64,000 nucleotides of DNA from an uncultured Gammaproteobacteria bacterium (GCA_913060695.1 CAJXUA010000011.1:1-64000); one strand, 5' to 3'. Shown: positions 35,232-45,258, counted from the first letter of the stretch. The notes: a model not told the origin generated them from the sequence alone. Numbers and translations: made by a program.

Positions 35232-36905
35232 TTAGTCGGCGCCTACTCGAACACCGTTAACCCATGTACCTGAGACCGTGGCTTTCCAAATTTCTGTGGG
35301 CGCGTCGCTAAAAACATCTTGGTCGACAAGAATAAAATCTGCAGCCTTGCCTGGCTCTAAGGAGCCTATGGTATTTTCTTGATGTCCAGCGTAGGCGGCG
35401 TCCAGCGTAAAGCTTGCGAAGGCTTCTGTCGCCGTCATGCGCTCCTCGGGAAACCATCCGCCTGGAGGTTGATTGTCATGATCCTGACGCGTGATGGCGG
35501 CATGCAAGCCGAAGAAAGGATTGGGGTATTCCACAGGGAAGTCTGAGCCGTTGGCGATTATCGCGCCGGCATCGATCAATTTGCGCCAAGCATAGGCACC
35601 TTGAATGCGGATCTCACCGAGTCTGTCCTGGGCCATATTCTTATCGCTAGTGGCGTGTGTTGCCTGCATCGATGGGATCACGCCTAGCTCGGCGAAACGC
35701 AGTATGTCCTCATAACGTAAAATCTGTGCGTGCTCGATACGGTGACGTAAGTCACGCGTGCCAGTGGCGGGGATTAATACAGAGAAATTATCTAACACAA
35801 GTTTGTTAGCGTTATCGCCAATGGCGTGAACGTTCACTTGGAAATTGGCTTTCATCGCCATCTCCATTATCTCGTGCAAACGCTCAGGCTCGACAAGGAG
35901 CAAGCCCCTGTGGCCGGGCATGTCGCTATAGTCTTCAATCAACGAGGCACCACGACTGCCTAGCGCACCGTCAGCCGAGATCTTAATGCTATTGATAGTG
36001 AATGTGCCGTCTTCACTCTCGTAGTGTCCGGCGGCGAGCAGTTCGGGTAGACGAGGATCTCCGGCACCCAACATCGCATTGACGCGAATGGGGAGGGGGC
36101 CGTCTTCGAGCAGGAGCTTATAGGCTTCAACCGTTACGCTAGAAACTCCCGCATCGTGAACACTAGTGAGCCCTTGAGCGGCCAACTCCATCATGGCGCG
36201 GCGCAATGCGAAGGCTTGTTCCTGAACACTTAACTGCGGGATATTGGCGGTAACCAGATCCATGGCGTTGTCGACGAACGTGCCAGTAGGGCGGCCCTCT
36301 GGATCGCGTATGATTTGGCCGCCTGCTGGGTCTGCTGTGGCCGCATTGACACCGGCAAGTTCCATGGCGGCACTATTCGCCCAGCCCGCGTGTCCATCTA
36401 CGCGGCTAAGCCATACTGGCGTGTCGCCGAAAAACTCATCGAGACTCTGCGCCGACGGAAACTCATTGCTGTCCCACAATACTTGGTTCCAACCACGGCC
36501 CTGAATCCATTCGAGGTTGCCATTGGCCTCACGAAAGGCGCGAATGCGCTCGACAGCTTCCTGCTCGGACGTTGTTCCGGTGAGGTCTACGCGCAATAAG
36601 CTGAGGCCGTAGCTGAGAATATGGCCATGCGCATCTACCAGACCGCTTAGCAGGGTCTTACCCTCGCCATCTATACGCACTATCTCCTCATTTTCTGGCA
36701 ATTGCTCACCTGCACTGTAGAGCTTGTCGACTATGCCATCGGTGAACTGCAGCGCGCTGAATTCCACCATCTGATGGTCGGCATTGATTGTGTAGCCGTT
36801 TACATCGCTGATTAAAGTCGTTTGCGCGACGCCTAGGGGCGAAAGAATGCACAAAGCAGCAAAGCTTGCGAGCTGTCGTCCGGTCTTAGAGGAGAGATAT
36901 GTCAT
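35232..36905 (-). CDS. Exported amidohydrolase (YtcJ-like metal-dependent hydrolase)
   Basis: The 557-residue protein has a signal peptide (MTYLSSKTGRQLASFAALCILSPLGVAQ; given here only as the N-terminus) with cleavage near residue 28. It belongs to the amidohydrolase superfamily, YtcJ group: the early metal motif VDAHGHIL, then NVHAIGDNAN, HRIEHAQIL and the late Asp in NGSDFPVEYPNPF. Members hydrolyse C-N bonds, but YtcJ-type substrates are largely unknown. Secretion fits the other exported hydrolases here. It is divergent from the VOC-domain gene across about 140 bp. Confidence 0.92.
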   Translation of the reverse strand: MTYLSSKTGRQLASFAALCILSPLGVAQTTLISDVNGYTINADHQMVEFSALQFTDGIVDKLYSAGEQLPENEEIVRIDGEGKTLLSGLVDAHGHILSYGLSLLRVDLTGTTSEQEAVERIRAFREANGNLEWIQGRGWNQVLWDSNEFPSAQSLDEFFGDTPVWLSRVDGHAGWANSAAMELAGVNAATADPAGGQIIRDPEGRPTGTFVDNAMDLVTANIPQLSVQEQAFALRRAMMELAAQGLTSVHDAGVSSVTVEAYKLLLEDGPLPIRVNAMLGAGDPRLPELLAAGHYESEDGTFTINSIKISADGALGSRGASLIEDYSDMPGHRGLLLVEPERLHEIMEMAMKANFQVNVHAIGDNANKLVLDNFSVLIPATGTRDLRHRIEHAQILRYEDILRFAELGVIPSMQATHATSDKNMAQDRLGEIRIQGAYAWRKLIDAGAIIANGSDFPVEYPNPFFGLHAAITRQDHDNQPPGGWFPEERMTATEAFASFTLDAAYAGHQENTIGSLEPGKAADFILVDQDVFSDAPTEIWKATVSGTWVNGVRVGAD

Positions 36906-37046
36906 AAGGGGTTTCCATTTTTTTAAAGTGCAGCTTGATCGGAGGGTAAATCGACCGATTCATTTTGTGATTCGCGCCGTGCGCGTTATAGTCGAAGCCC
37001 AAAATACTTGGTGCCAAGTCTAAGTTAAAAAGTACCGGAGATAATA

Positions 37047-38108
37047 ATGAAAAGACCTGAAGATTACACGCCTGGCAAACGCGATAATGGACACTCTCCC
37101 AATACATTGCGCCGTCGTATGCTGCAAATGGCTGCCTTAGCACCATTCGCTTCTGTCCTAAACGCCCAATCGGCCGCCGAGGCGATTGCGGTGCAGAAGC
37201 TGCATACTTTTGGTCTTCGGGTCAGCGACGTTGCGCGCTCTGTCGCGTTTTATCAACAGCTATTTGGCATGCCTATCTCTGCACGGGTTGGCGATACCGT
37301 GTGTTTGCGTATCGGCAGTGGGCCGCAGTTTATGTCGCTGCGTCCGCTCCAATCGGGTGAAGCCCCAGGAATTACGCATATCGGGCTTAGCGTTCGCGAC
37401 TTTAATGCGCAGTCTGTAGCCGCGCAGTTACAGGCCCACGGTTTCGTCAACGATGCCAGTGCCGCTAACGAGCCTGACAACCTGAAGCGGGCCATGCGCT
37501 ATTGGCCTTTGAACCAACAGGCCGTCGCTTTCGCTGGCCAAGAAGGTCTTAACTTCCAACTCTGTGATCCTACGTACTGCGGTAGCGACAATGGTCAATG
37601 CAGTAACATCGCGGCGCCCAATGGCGCTGGATTGATGGCGTTGGATGGCATCAACCACTTCACCAATTTTATGAGCCATGCGCCCAACACTAACCAGTTC
37701 TATCTGAGCTTGTTCGGTTTGCAATACCTTGCCTATCAAGGACCCACCAGCCCGACCGTAGGGGTGGGCGACGGCAAGCAGTTCCTCATGTTTGTAGGGG
37801 GCGCACAAGAGGGTGCTCCAACGCGACCAGGACGCATGGATCATGTAAGCATGAGTGTGGAGGGCTTCGAGGTGGAGGCCATTCAGGCGAAGCTGGAGAG
37901 CGTTGGAATCACACCGCGAATGGATGATAACAACACGCCTGCCCTGGTCCACTGGATCAGCCTGCGCATGCCAAACCGTGGCGGCGCTGAGGGCGGCACG
38001 CCGGAGTTGTATTTCTCCGACCCCGATAGCATTCACATTCAACTGCAGCATCTCGACTATTGCGGCGGTGGTGGCTATCTCGGCGACGCCTGTGCTCCTC
38101 TAGCCTAG
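37047..38108 (+). CDS. Exported two-domain VOC (glyoxalase-fold) protein
   Basis: A 353-residue protein with a Tat-like leader: the N-terminal region ends in LRRRMLQMAALAPFASVLNA, a twin-arginine context with a mild hydrophobic core. Two VOC modules follow, the first about 50-170 (LHTFGLRVSDVARSVAFYQQ, GITHIGLSVRDF), the second about 200-345 (INHFTNFMSHAPNTNQFYLS, RMDHVSMSVEGF, and IHIQLQHLDYCGGGGYLG at the end). His and Glu metal positions of the fold are present in part. VOC proteins include dioxygenases, isomerases and binding proteins. The role here is unknown. CGGAG lies shortly before the ATG. Confidence 0.88.
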   Translation: MKRPEDYTPGKRDNGHSPNTLRRRMLQMAALAPFASVLNAQSAAEAIAVQKLHTFGLRVSDVARSVAFYQQLFGMPISARVGDTVCLRIGSGPQFMSLRPLQSGEAPGITHIGLSVRDFNAQSVAAQLQAHGFVNDASAANEPDNLKRAMRYWPLNQQAVAFAGQEGLNFQLCDPTYCGSDNGQCSNIAAPNGAGLMALDGINHFTNFMSHAPNTNQFYLSLFGLQYLAYQGPTSPTVGVGDGKQFLMFVGGAQEGAPTRPGRMDHVSMSVEGFEVEAIQAKLESVGITPRMDDNNTPALVHWISLRMPNRGGAEGGTPELYFSDPDSIHIQLQHLDYCGGGGYLGDACAPLA

Positions 38109-38266
38109 CGGGCCAAACGAAGATAATGCTGCCCATTAATGCGCAAGTGTTAATGGGCAGCGCTTTATAGTTCTATCTGGACGGAATTTCGCGCACAGTT
38201 TATGCTACGCGTCTTTTTTCGTATGCAAATCAGGTGCTTTACACCTATCAATCAGAATAAGCAAAG

Positions 38267-40690
38267 GTGAGTCGATTGAAATTCCGCGTAGCTTCCCCGG
38301 CACTTGTGTGCCTGTTTTTCCTCAATTCCCCCTCCTATAGCCAAGATTCAACGAATGCTCCCGTAGAGTTAACTCTGCGCGACGGCAGCGCATTAACATT
38401 GCAACGCTTTGCGCATAGCAGTGCGGATGTGGACGTAGATGGCAATATCGATGAGGCGGTGTGGGGGCGTATCGCGCCGATCAATGAGATGCGGGTGATA
38501 GACCCGGATACTCTAGAGGATGTGCCTTTCGACACGGCAGTGCGAATCTTCTACACCGAACGCGGCATCTATGTTGGCTTCGATCTAGAGCAGCCTACCG
38601 ATAGCATCGTGCAGCGCATCAGCACGCGCGACAATATCGCTATTGATCGTGACTCTGTCTCAATCACCTTAGACACCTCCGGCCAGGGCCTGTTTGCCTA
38701 TTGGATGACCCTAGCATTAGGGGACAACCAGGCCGATGGTACCGTGCTGCCGGAGCGCAACTACACCACACAGTGGGACGGTGCCTGGTATGGCGCCACG
38801 CAGCAGACGGCCAATGGCTGGAGCGCGGAGTTCTATGTGCCTTGGGGCCAGATGGCGATGCCACGCGAGGACGCCGTGCGCCGCATCGGGATCTACACCG
38901 AGCGCAAGGTTGCTTACCTCAATCAGACCTGGGCATGGCCGGCCATTCCCGAGTCGAGCTCCATCTTCATGAGCAATCTGCCCTTGCTTGAGTTAGAGGG
39001 GGTCAACGTGCGCCAGCAATGGAGCGTATTCCCCTATGCCTCTTCGACCTTCGATGAGATCGATAACGACGTGACGAATAAGGCGGGCTTCGATGTGTTT
39101 TGGCGCCCCTCTAGTAACTTCCAGATGACGGCGGCGGCGAACCCCGATTTCGGTTCTACAGAGTCAGACAATGTGGTCGTCAACTTAACCGCGAACGAGA
39201 CGTTCTTCCCCGAGAAGCGACTGTTCTTTCAAGAAGGCCAAGAGGTTTTCAATACTACGCCACGCTCCACAGGCAGCAATGGCAAAAGACTCTCTATAGT
39301 AAACACGCGCCGCATTGGCGCGCGTCCGCGTCCGCCGCAATTGCCTGCAGGGGTGGCGCTGCCGACGCGCGAGCGAATTCGCCCGGCAGACCTACTAGGT
39401 GCCGTGAAGATGACTGGCCAAGCAGGGGCTGTGCGCTATGGCGTGATGACGGCTTTCGAAGATGAGAGCGAGTTCCTGGCCGGCGGCAAACGCTATTATC
39501 AGGATGGCCGTGATTTCGGCACCTTCCGCATGATCTACGAAGATAGCAAGGGCGCCGCTTACCGTGGTTTGGGCTATATCGGCTCCCTAGTTCAGCACCC
39601 CGAGTCCGATGCCGAAGTACATGCCGTGGACTTTCATTACCTCACCAATGGTGGGCGTTGGAACGTGGATGGACAAATTATTCGCACGGATACGGACATT
39701 CTAGGCACTGGCTCGGGTATGTTCGCGGACGTGGTGTATACGCCTCGTCAGGGTATTCGCCATAATTTCCAGATGACTTATCTGGACGACACCTTCAATG
39801 TAAATGACTTCGGCTTTCAAGAGCGCAATGACTCCCGTGAGCTATGGTATCGCTTCGAATGGGTAAAATCAGACTTAGAGATCGTGCGTAATTTCCGTTT
39901 TACGCCCTTTTTGCGCTATGAGGAGAACGGCAATGGCGATCGCACCAATAACGCCATTCCGGTGCTCAGTGCCTCAGTGACCCTGAATAACCTAGATAGG
40001 ATTAACATAGGCCTACAGCATTTCCCTAAGCGCTACGATGATCAGAACAGCTTCGGTCATGGCACTTTTGCTACCTCTGAGCGGACTAACTCGAACTTTA
40101 GCTATCAGACCAACACGGCTAGACCGATAAGCTATAGCTTTGGTTTCTCTACCTCTGGCGAGTTTGTAGGTGGTAATAGTGAAGGCGCGAGCGCGGGAAT
40201 TACATGGCGCCCACGCGATAATATCGCGCTCACGAGTGAGATTAGTTACGACGATCGCGACGGCTGGCTCCTGTATCAAGACAATCAAGACTTCACCACC
40301 TTCCAGGCGCAGCAGTGGCGATTCGATACGAGCTTCGACTACTTCCTAACTTCGCGCCAGCAACTTAGCATAGCCCTGCAGTGGGTAGGCATAGAGGCGG
40401 TGGAAGACGAGTTCTATTATCTTCCGGCCGATGCGATCACCAAGAACCGCGATCTGATTAAGACGACCAAACCCGCTGGGCCCTCGGATAGCTTCGGTTT
40501 GTCGCAATTGAACTTTCAGCTGCGTTATCGCTGGCAAATTGCACCGTTGTCTGATCTGTTCGTTGTGTATACCAAGGGTGATAATCGCCGCAGTGCGCTT
40601 ATGGCCTTCGACGAGTTGTTCGAGAACTCTTGGGATAATCCTTTGGGAAGCACCCTAGTCGTGAAGCTACGCTATCGCTTAGGGTCTTAA
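38267..40690 (+). CDS. Outer-membrane DUF5916/CBM9-like protein
   Basis: The 807-residue product has a signal peptide (cleavage near SPSYSQD), an N-terminal CBM9-like beta domain (about 35-230, with ADVDVDGNIDEAVWGRI and VRIFYTERGIYVGFDLE) and a long beta-rich C-terminal part with alternating aromatic strands typical of a barrel. The block NPDFGSTESDNVVVNLTANE and FFPEKRLFFQEGQEVF identify the DUF5916 family, whose function is unknown. The start is ambiguous: GTG at 38267 or TTG at 38276, with AAGGTGAG just before the TTG. Two terminators follow the gene. Confidence 0.9.
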   Translation: MSRLKFRVASPALVCLFFLNSPSYSQDSTNAPVELTLRDGSALTLQRFAHSSADVDVDGNIDEAVWGRIAPINEMRVIDPDTLEDVPFDTAVRIFYTERGIYVGFDLEQPTDSIVQRISTRDNIAIDRDSVSITLDTSGQGLFAYWMTLALGDNQADGTVLPERNYTTQWDGAWYGATQQTANGWSAEFYVPWGQMAMPREDAVRRIGIYTERKVAYLNQTWAWPAIPESSSIFMSNLPLLELEGVNVRQQWSVFPYASSTFDEIDNDVTNKAGFDVFWRPSSNFQMTAAANPDFGSTESDNVVVNLTANETFFPEKRLFFQEGQEVFNTTPRSTGSNGKRLSIVNTRRIGARPRPPQLPAGVALPTRERIRPADLLGAVKMTGQAGAVRYGVMTAFEDESEFLAGGKRYYQDGRDFGTFRMIYEDSKGAAYRGLGYIGSLVQHPESDAEVHAVDFHYLTNGGRWNVDGQIIRTDTDILGTGSGMFADVVYTPRQGIRHNFQMTYLDDTFNVNDFGFQERNDSRELWYRFEWVKSDLEIVRNFRFTPFLRYEENGNGDRTNNAIPVLSASVTLNNLDRINIGLQHFPKRYDDQNSFGHGTFATSERTNSNFSYQTNTARPISYSFGFSTSGEFVGGNSEGASAGITWRPRDNIALTSEISYDDRDGWLLYQDNQDFTTFQAQQWRFDTSFDYFLTSRQQLSIALQWVGIEAVEDEFYYLPADAITKNRDLIKTTKPAGPSDSFGLSQLNFQLRYRWQIAPLSDLFVVYTKGDNRRSALMAFDELFENSWDNPLGSTLVVKLRYRLGS

Positions 40691-40777
40691 GGGCAGGGGT
40701 GTTGCCATACTCTGGACAGGATTGATCGGAAGATCGCCAACTTCAGGGAATGGGAATGTTGCTTTCTTGTGATCAAA

Positions 40778-40815
40778 TAAAAACGCTCAATAGAGATTCT
40801 ATTGAGCGTTTTTTG
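40778..40815 (+). terminator. Strong rho-independent terminator (usable on both strands)
   Basis: AAACGCTCAATAGA and TCTATTGAGCGTTT form a 14-bp stem with a GATT loop, flanked by A-rich and T-rich runs. It ends the DUF5916 gene about 90 bp downstream and could also stop leftward transcription from prc. Confidence 0.92.
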
Positions 40816-40838
40816 TCGGTAACCCATTGTGCCAATTC

Positions 40839-40867
40839 AGGCCCTCTAATTTAGAGGGCCTTTTTTT
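40839..40867 (+). terminator. Second strong terminator next to the prc stop codon
   Basis: AGGCCCTCTAA and TTAGAGGGCCT form an 11-bp perfect stem around one base, followed by seven T. It overlaps the prc stop on the other strand. It stands 24 bp after the previous terminator, so rightward transcription is stopped twice. Confidence 0.9.
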
Positions 40868-43085
40868 ACAGGGCTGCTGAGTTCAAGGCACCGCTGTTGT
40901 TCGCTGTCATCGGATTGCCAAGGGCTTTGGCCATATCGATCAAGATGAAGCTACTCTCGCGCAGTAGTGGATCCTCTTCTTTCTCTTCTTCCTCATCGGC
41001 GCTGGCAATCGTTGCGCTTTCGGGGTCGAGGTCTTCTTCTGAAGGCTCTTCCCACACCTCTAAAGGCATGCCCTTAAGGAATAGACGCATATTATTGGCG
41101 TTAAACTCTGCGCGGCGATTCTCTTCGCGTTCCAGCCGTACCTTCTCCTCGTTTAGCGAAAGCGAAGTGCGTTCGCGCAGTTCACGGGAGCGCTCTATCT
41201 GTTCCGCTAGGTAAATGAAGTCCGGGTCGCTGGCGACTCTTTCATCATGTTTGGCTTGAAGATCGCCCAATATGTCTTTGATTGGGAAGTAAGTATTGTA
41301 CTCGACAGGGCGTACGGTATCCCAAGGGAGAGCGCCATCTAGGTTGCTCTCACCCATCTCTTCAATCGCGCTATAGCGATCGGGGAAGAGGATGTCGGGC
41401 ATCACGCCACGGTGCTGAGTGCTAGCGCCGGAGATGCGATAGAACTTAGAGCGGGTCAATTTAACCTGGCCGTAGTTCATCGGGATGATTTCCTGCACGG
41501 TGCCCTTGCCGAAGGTCTGGCCGCCGATGATGATGCCGCGCTGATAGTCTTGGATTGCGCCGGCGAAGATCTCAGAGGCTGAGGCGCTGGCACGGTTAGT
41601 GAGTACGCCGAGTGGGCCAGAGTAGGTGACCTCTGGGTTGCCGTCGCCATAGGCGCGAACAAAGCCATTGCGCAGGCCGGAATAGCGAATCTGCACGGTG
41701 TTGCCTGTGTCGATGAATAGGCCTACTAGATCGTTTGCCTCTGTAAGAGAGCCGCCGCCATTGTCCCGAAGGTCCATGACAACTGCCTCAACACCCTCGG
41801 CCTTGAGTTCTTCCAGCAAGACCTTCACGTCACGCGTGGAGCTCTTGAAATCGGGTTGTCCAGCAGAGGCTGCCTCGAAGTCGAAGTAGAAGGTTGGCAA
41901 CTTGATGACACCCACCTTGTATTCGCTGCCGTTATAGCTGACCTCGATAACTTCTTTCTTAGCTGACTGGTCCTCAAGCTTCACCGTGTCGCGGGTAATG
42001 GAGACCTCATGAGACTGAGTCTCGCCGGTGGCGTCCGCAGGAATAACGCTCAGGCGTACTACGGTGCCTTTCTCGCCGCGAATCTGATCGACCACGTCGT
42101 CAAGGCGTAGACCGATGACGTCTTTTATTTCGCCATCGACACCTTGTGCGATGCCGATGATGCGATCACCCGCCATCAGCTCGTTGCCGCGCTCGGCTGG
42201 GCCACCCTTGATTAGCTCGACGATCTTCGTGTACTCGTCTTCGGTGGTGAGTTGTGCGCCGATGCCTTGCAACGATAGGCGTAGGCTCATGTTGAAGTTT
42301 TCAGAGTCTCTTGGAGAGAAGTAGCTAGTATGTGGATCGATCGTGCTTGCTACGGTCGCCAAGTAGGACTGAAAGACGTCACGGTTATTCGTCTTCAAGA
42401 CCTGGGTTAACTGATTGCGATAGCGTTTGCTGAGGCGCTCTTCGATTTTCTCGGGCTCAAGCTTCGCTAAGCGCAGGCTAAGCGCGCTGTTCTTAACGCG
42501 TTGACGCCATAGCTCATCGAGCTCAGCAACGCTTTGTGCGTAGGGAGCGTCCTCGCGGTCGATTTCAATAGACTCATCGAGAGTGAAGTCGATCGAGTCG
42601 AGATTGTTCTCGACCTCGTTGATTGCGTAAACCATTCGCTCGAGTAGGCGGCGATGGTAGAGATTGTAGATCTCGAAGGCTGGGTCGATGCTGCCACTCT
42701 TCAGAGTGTCATCTAGCGCATCGCGATAGGCGGATAGGGCGTCTATATCCTCTTGGAGGAAATACAGCTTAGAGCCGTCTAGTGCGTCGATATAGGCATC
42801 GAATACGGTATGAGAGAACTGATCGTCGAACAATATGCGCGAATAATGTTTGTCCTCGAGCTCCTTAAGTAGCTCGGCCGCAGTTCTGCCATAGACGGGC
42901 TCTGAGCTGAGTTCTGTATAAAGCGAATCAACGTCTAAAACTGGGTTCAGAACTTCGACGTCTTGAGCGAACAGACTGGCGCTGCCCAAGCTGAACATTA
43001 AAGCGATGATTGGGGAGAGACTTTTCGCTGCTTTGAAGCCGAGGAGGCTATGCGTTCGCGTTAGCGCAATTTCTGCTTTAGTCAT
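40866..43085 (-). CDS. prc: Carboxy-terminal (tail-specific) periplasmic protease Prc
   Basis: The 739-residue protein is the large Prc/Tsp form. It has a signal peptide (cleavage near SLFAQD), an N-terminal helical domain, a PDZ domain (about 245-330, with LSLQGIGAQLTTEDEY and GPAERGNELMAGDRIIGI) and the S41 catalytic domain. Ser502 in NRASASASEIFAGA and Lys527 in FGKGTVQE form the dyad, 25 residues apart as in E. coli Prc (452/477). A DUF3340-like C-terminal part follows, with the acidic run ADEEEEKEEDP. It degrades periplasmic proteins with nonpolar C-termini and processes penicillin-binding proteins and cell-wall hydrolases. Confidence 0.96.
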   Translation of the reverse strand: MTKAEIALTRTHSLLGFKAAKSLSPIIALMFSLGSASLFAQDVEVLNPVLDVDSLYTELSSEPVYGRTAAELLKELEDKHYSRILFDDQFSHTVFDAYIDALDGSKLYFLQEDIDALSAYRDALDDTLKSGSIDPAFEIYNLYHRRLLERMVYAINEVENNLDSIDFTLDESIEIDREDAPYAQSVAELDELWRQRVKNSALSLRLAKLEPEKIEERLSKRYRNQLTQVLKTNNRDVFQSYLATVASTIDPHTSYFSPRDSENFNMSLRLSLQGIGAQLTTEDEYTKIVELIKGGPAERGNELMAGDRIIGIAQGVDGEIKDVIGLRLDDVVDQIRGEKGTVVRLSVIPADATGETQSHEVSITRDTVKLEDQSAKKEVIEVSYNGSEYKVGVIKLPTFYFDFEAASAGQPDFKSSTRDVKVLLEELKAEGVEAVVMDLRDNGGGSLTEANDLVGLFIDTGNTVQIRYSGLRNGFVRAYGDGNPEVTYSGPLGVLTNRASASASEIFAGAIQDYQRGIIIGGQTFGKGTVQEIIPMNYGQVKLTRSKFYRISGASTQHRGVMPDILFPDRYSAIEEMGESNLDGALPWDTVRPVEYNTYFPIKDILGDLQAKHDERVASDPDFIYLAEQIERSRELRERTSLSLNEEKVRLEREENRRAEFNANNMRLFLKGMPLEVWEEPSEEDLDPESATIASADEEEEKEEDPLLRESSFILIDMAKALGNPMTANNSGALNSAAL

Positions 43086-43260
43086 ATTGCTTTACACCGT
43101 TATTGTCTGTGTTTCTCGAGGAGTTCTTGCACATTTATAAACCAAGCGTGCATCCAATTACCAGTTCTGATTAGCTGTTTTCTATAATGTCTTCAGTCTA
43201 TCGCGATCATATGCGTGCAGGAAGGCTAAAAAAGTCCAGATTTCCTCCACATGCGCCTAT

Positions 43261-44469
43261 TTAGTCACTTTTTATGGGCTTTTGACGCGCGCTGGCGTGT
43301 CGTTCGGCTCTCTCTACATCGATGTAGCGATCCGTGATCGCGCTAGAGCCGTGTCCGGCATCGTCGCGCACATGTTCGCGAGGGCGGAACTTAACGTCCT
43401 CTGAGATGCCTGTATGACGCAGCCAATGCACGGTGGCTGCCGCTAAACGCTCAGCCTCTTCTATGAAACCCTCACTCTTTAGCCGCTCTTGAGCGTGATC
43501 GAAACACTTCTGCACGATGCCGCGAATTTGCCGTGTGCTGGTGATGCCACCCTTGCCGCGGGTCTTGTGAATAAGGGGACTAGCCTCGCCTGGCATCGGC
43601 AGGGCGGTCATGCCTCTAGAGAGGCGATAACGCCGCAGAGCCTCTAGCATCTGATTGCTGACTGATATCTCGCGTTCTTTGTTGCCTTTGCCTACCGTTA
43701 GGAACCACCAGTTGCCCTCTGGGTCGCGCTGGAAGTGTCCCATCTGTGGGCACCAGCGCGGGGTATCGACGAGTTCCGATATTCTCAAGTACATGGCAAA
43801 CAGGGCGTTCATTATGAATAGGGTGCGCTCGTGAGTAGCCGGATCTTCATTAGCCAAATTTTCGGCCGCCTCGATCACGAAACTCCACTGCAAGGGCGAG
43901 AGTCGGCGAATCTGCGTCTTCGACTGTTGTTTGCGCAGAAACTTGCTCTTCTGGCGAATCTGAGAGACAGGGTTAGCGCTCAAATAATTCTCTTGAATCA
44001 AGAAGTTAAAGAAGCTACTTAAGACGCTGAATAAAGATTGTAGGCCCGCTTGAGAGCACACGTATTCGCCATCGGCACTGACATAGGGGGTCCATTCTGG
44101 ATTTGGTAGGCGCCCACCGTCACGGTTGAGGAAGCGCGCGACGTTCTTGTTACTTATCCAAGTTAGCGGCGGGCTCCTCGCGAACTCTACATAGGCCTCG
44201 ATATCCTCACGCTTTACCTGGGCGAGAGACTTGTCCACGACAAGCCATGACCACTGTAGGAAGTGCTCTACTTCGCGTCGATAGGTAGAGAAGGTGTCGG
44301 GGCTGCCTCTATAGCTGTAGAGGAACTCACAGGCGAACTGATAGTCCGGCACCGCCTGGTCGGGCGCATCTTCGATCAGGTGGCTGAGAGAGCGGGTAGG
44401 GTGCTTGAAGGGATTGGGCATCTCCTCAAGAGTATCGAACAGCGCGCTGGGTTGTTTTTGAGTCTTCAT
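43261..44469 (-). CDS. Tyrosine recombinase/integrase-family protein, stand-alone
   Basis: The 402-residue protein has a core-binding N-terminal domain (about 50-180) and a tyrosine-recombinase catalytic domain. Catalytic residues can be placed: Arg229 (MYLRISEL), His348-x-x-Arg351 (HWLRHTG), a His in DAGHGSSAITDRYI and the nucleophile Tyr382. It therefore looks active. No excisionase, phage gene, tRNA or direct-repeat boundary was noticed near it, and its neighbours are housekeeping genes. It may act on a chromosomal site or be a domesticated integrase. Its ribosome site is weak. Confidence 0.9.
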   Translation of the reverse strand: MKTQKQPSALFDTLEEMPNPFKHPTRSLSHLIEDAPDQAVPDYQFACEFLYSYRGSPDTFSTYRREVEHFLQWSWLVVDKSLAQVKREDIEAYVEFARSPPLTWISNKNVARFLNRDGGRLPNPEWTPYVSADGEYVCSQAGLQSLFSVLSSFFNFLIQENYLSANPVSQIRQKSKFLRKQQSKTQIRRLSPLQWSFVIEAAENLANEDPATHERTLFIMNALFAMYLRISELVDTPRWCPQMGHFQRDPEGNWWFLTVGKGNKEREISVSNQMLEALRRYRLSRGMTALPMPGEASPLIHKTRGKGGITSTRQIRGIVQKCFDHAQERLKSEGFIEEAERLAAATVHWLRHTGISEDVKFRPREHVRDDAGHGSSAITDRYIDVERAERHASARQKPIKSD

Positions 44470-44649
44470 ACAGGGTTCTTTATGGGGGTTTCTGGCCTCA
44501 TTGTAAAGAGCTTGTGCACTTTGTGTTAGATACTTGGGCTTTGCGCTTGAGGGGCTCTGGCGTGGCGCTAGCAGACTGCGCTATTGTTCGCACAGAAGTA
44601 TTTGAGCACTGTGCCGCCAAAGGGCGCGAGAACCATAAAGGATGTCACC

Positions 44650-45258
44650 ATGAGCAAAACTAAACCCGCAATTCGTCGTACTTTCGTATCAGGCTTTGGC
44701 AAAGGCACCGTGGGCGCTGTATTGCTAACGCTGGCAAGCTTTGCCAGTGCACAGGGCGAGCAGAGTCTGAGCGAGATTCTAAACTACCGCCAATATACGC
44801 CTCTATTCTCCAGCGCCGGCCAGCCTAGTCGCGAGCAATTACCATTGATTAAGGAGGCTGGTTACGATCGTGTTATCTACATCGCCTTCAATAATGGGCG
44901 CACGGCAATTCCCGAAGAGGATCAACTAGTCAAAGACCTCGGGATGGACTACCTGCATATTGCCGTGGATTTCAACAAGCCCACGATTCGTGATTTCGAT
45001 GCCTTCGCCGATGCTATGCAGCGCGAACCAGAAAGTAAGACTTTTCTACATTGCCAGGTAAATGCCCGGGCCACCGCGTTTAGCTTCCTCTATCGCGTGC
45101 TCTATCAAGGGGTTGATATCGCCGAGGCGAAGGCCGACATGAACACTGTCTGGCAGCCCAACGAGGTATGGCGAGACTTCATCTTTGCCGTAATGGCAGA
45201 CCGCGGCATGTCTCACGAGTGTGAAACCTGTGATTGGACGCCGCCAGCCAGCAACTAA
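44650..45258 (+). CDS. Exported dual-specificity-phosphatase-like protein
   Basis: The open frame starts earlier (44584), but ATG at 44650 has AAGGA about 8 nt before it and gives a 202-residue protein with a clean signal peptide (cleavage near FASAQGE). The core matches the cysteine-phosphatase/DUF442-like fold: YTPLFSSAGQPSREQLPLIKEAGYDRVI, DYLHIAVDF and the loop LHCQVNARATAF, which supplies the HC-x5-R P-loop. The Gly usual in this loop is replaced (Cys-Gln-Val-Asn-Ala-Arg), so activity is uncertain. The CDF metal transporter starts 15 bp later, so the pair is probably cotranscribed. Confidence 0.85.
   Translation: MSKTKPAIRRTFVSGFGKGTVGAVLLTLASFASAQGEQSLSEILNYRQYTPLFSSAGQPSREQLPLIKEAGYDRVIYIAFNNGRTAIPEEDQLVKDLGMDYLHIAVDFNKPTIRDFDAFADAMQREPESKTFLHCQVNARATAFSFLYRVLYQGVDIAEAKADMNTVWQPNEVWRDFIFAVMADRGMSHECETCDWTPPASN

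Noticed and set aside
43261-44469. Prophage or integrative element anchored by the recombinase
   Set aside because: No phage, conjugation or excisionase genes and no flanking repeats were found; neighbours are core genes.
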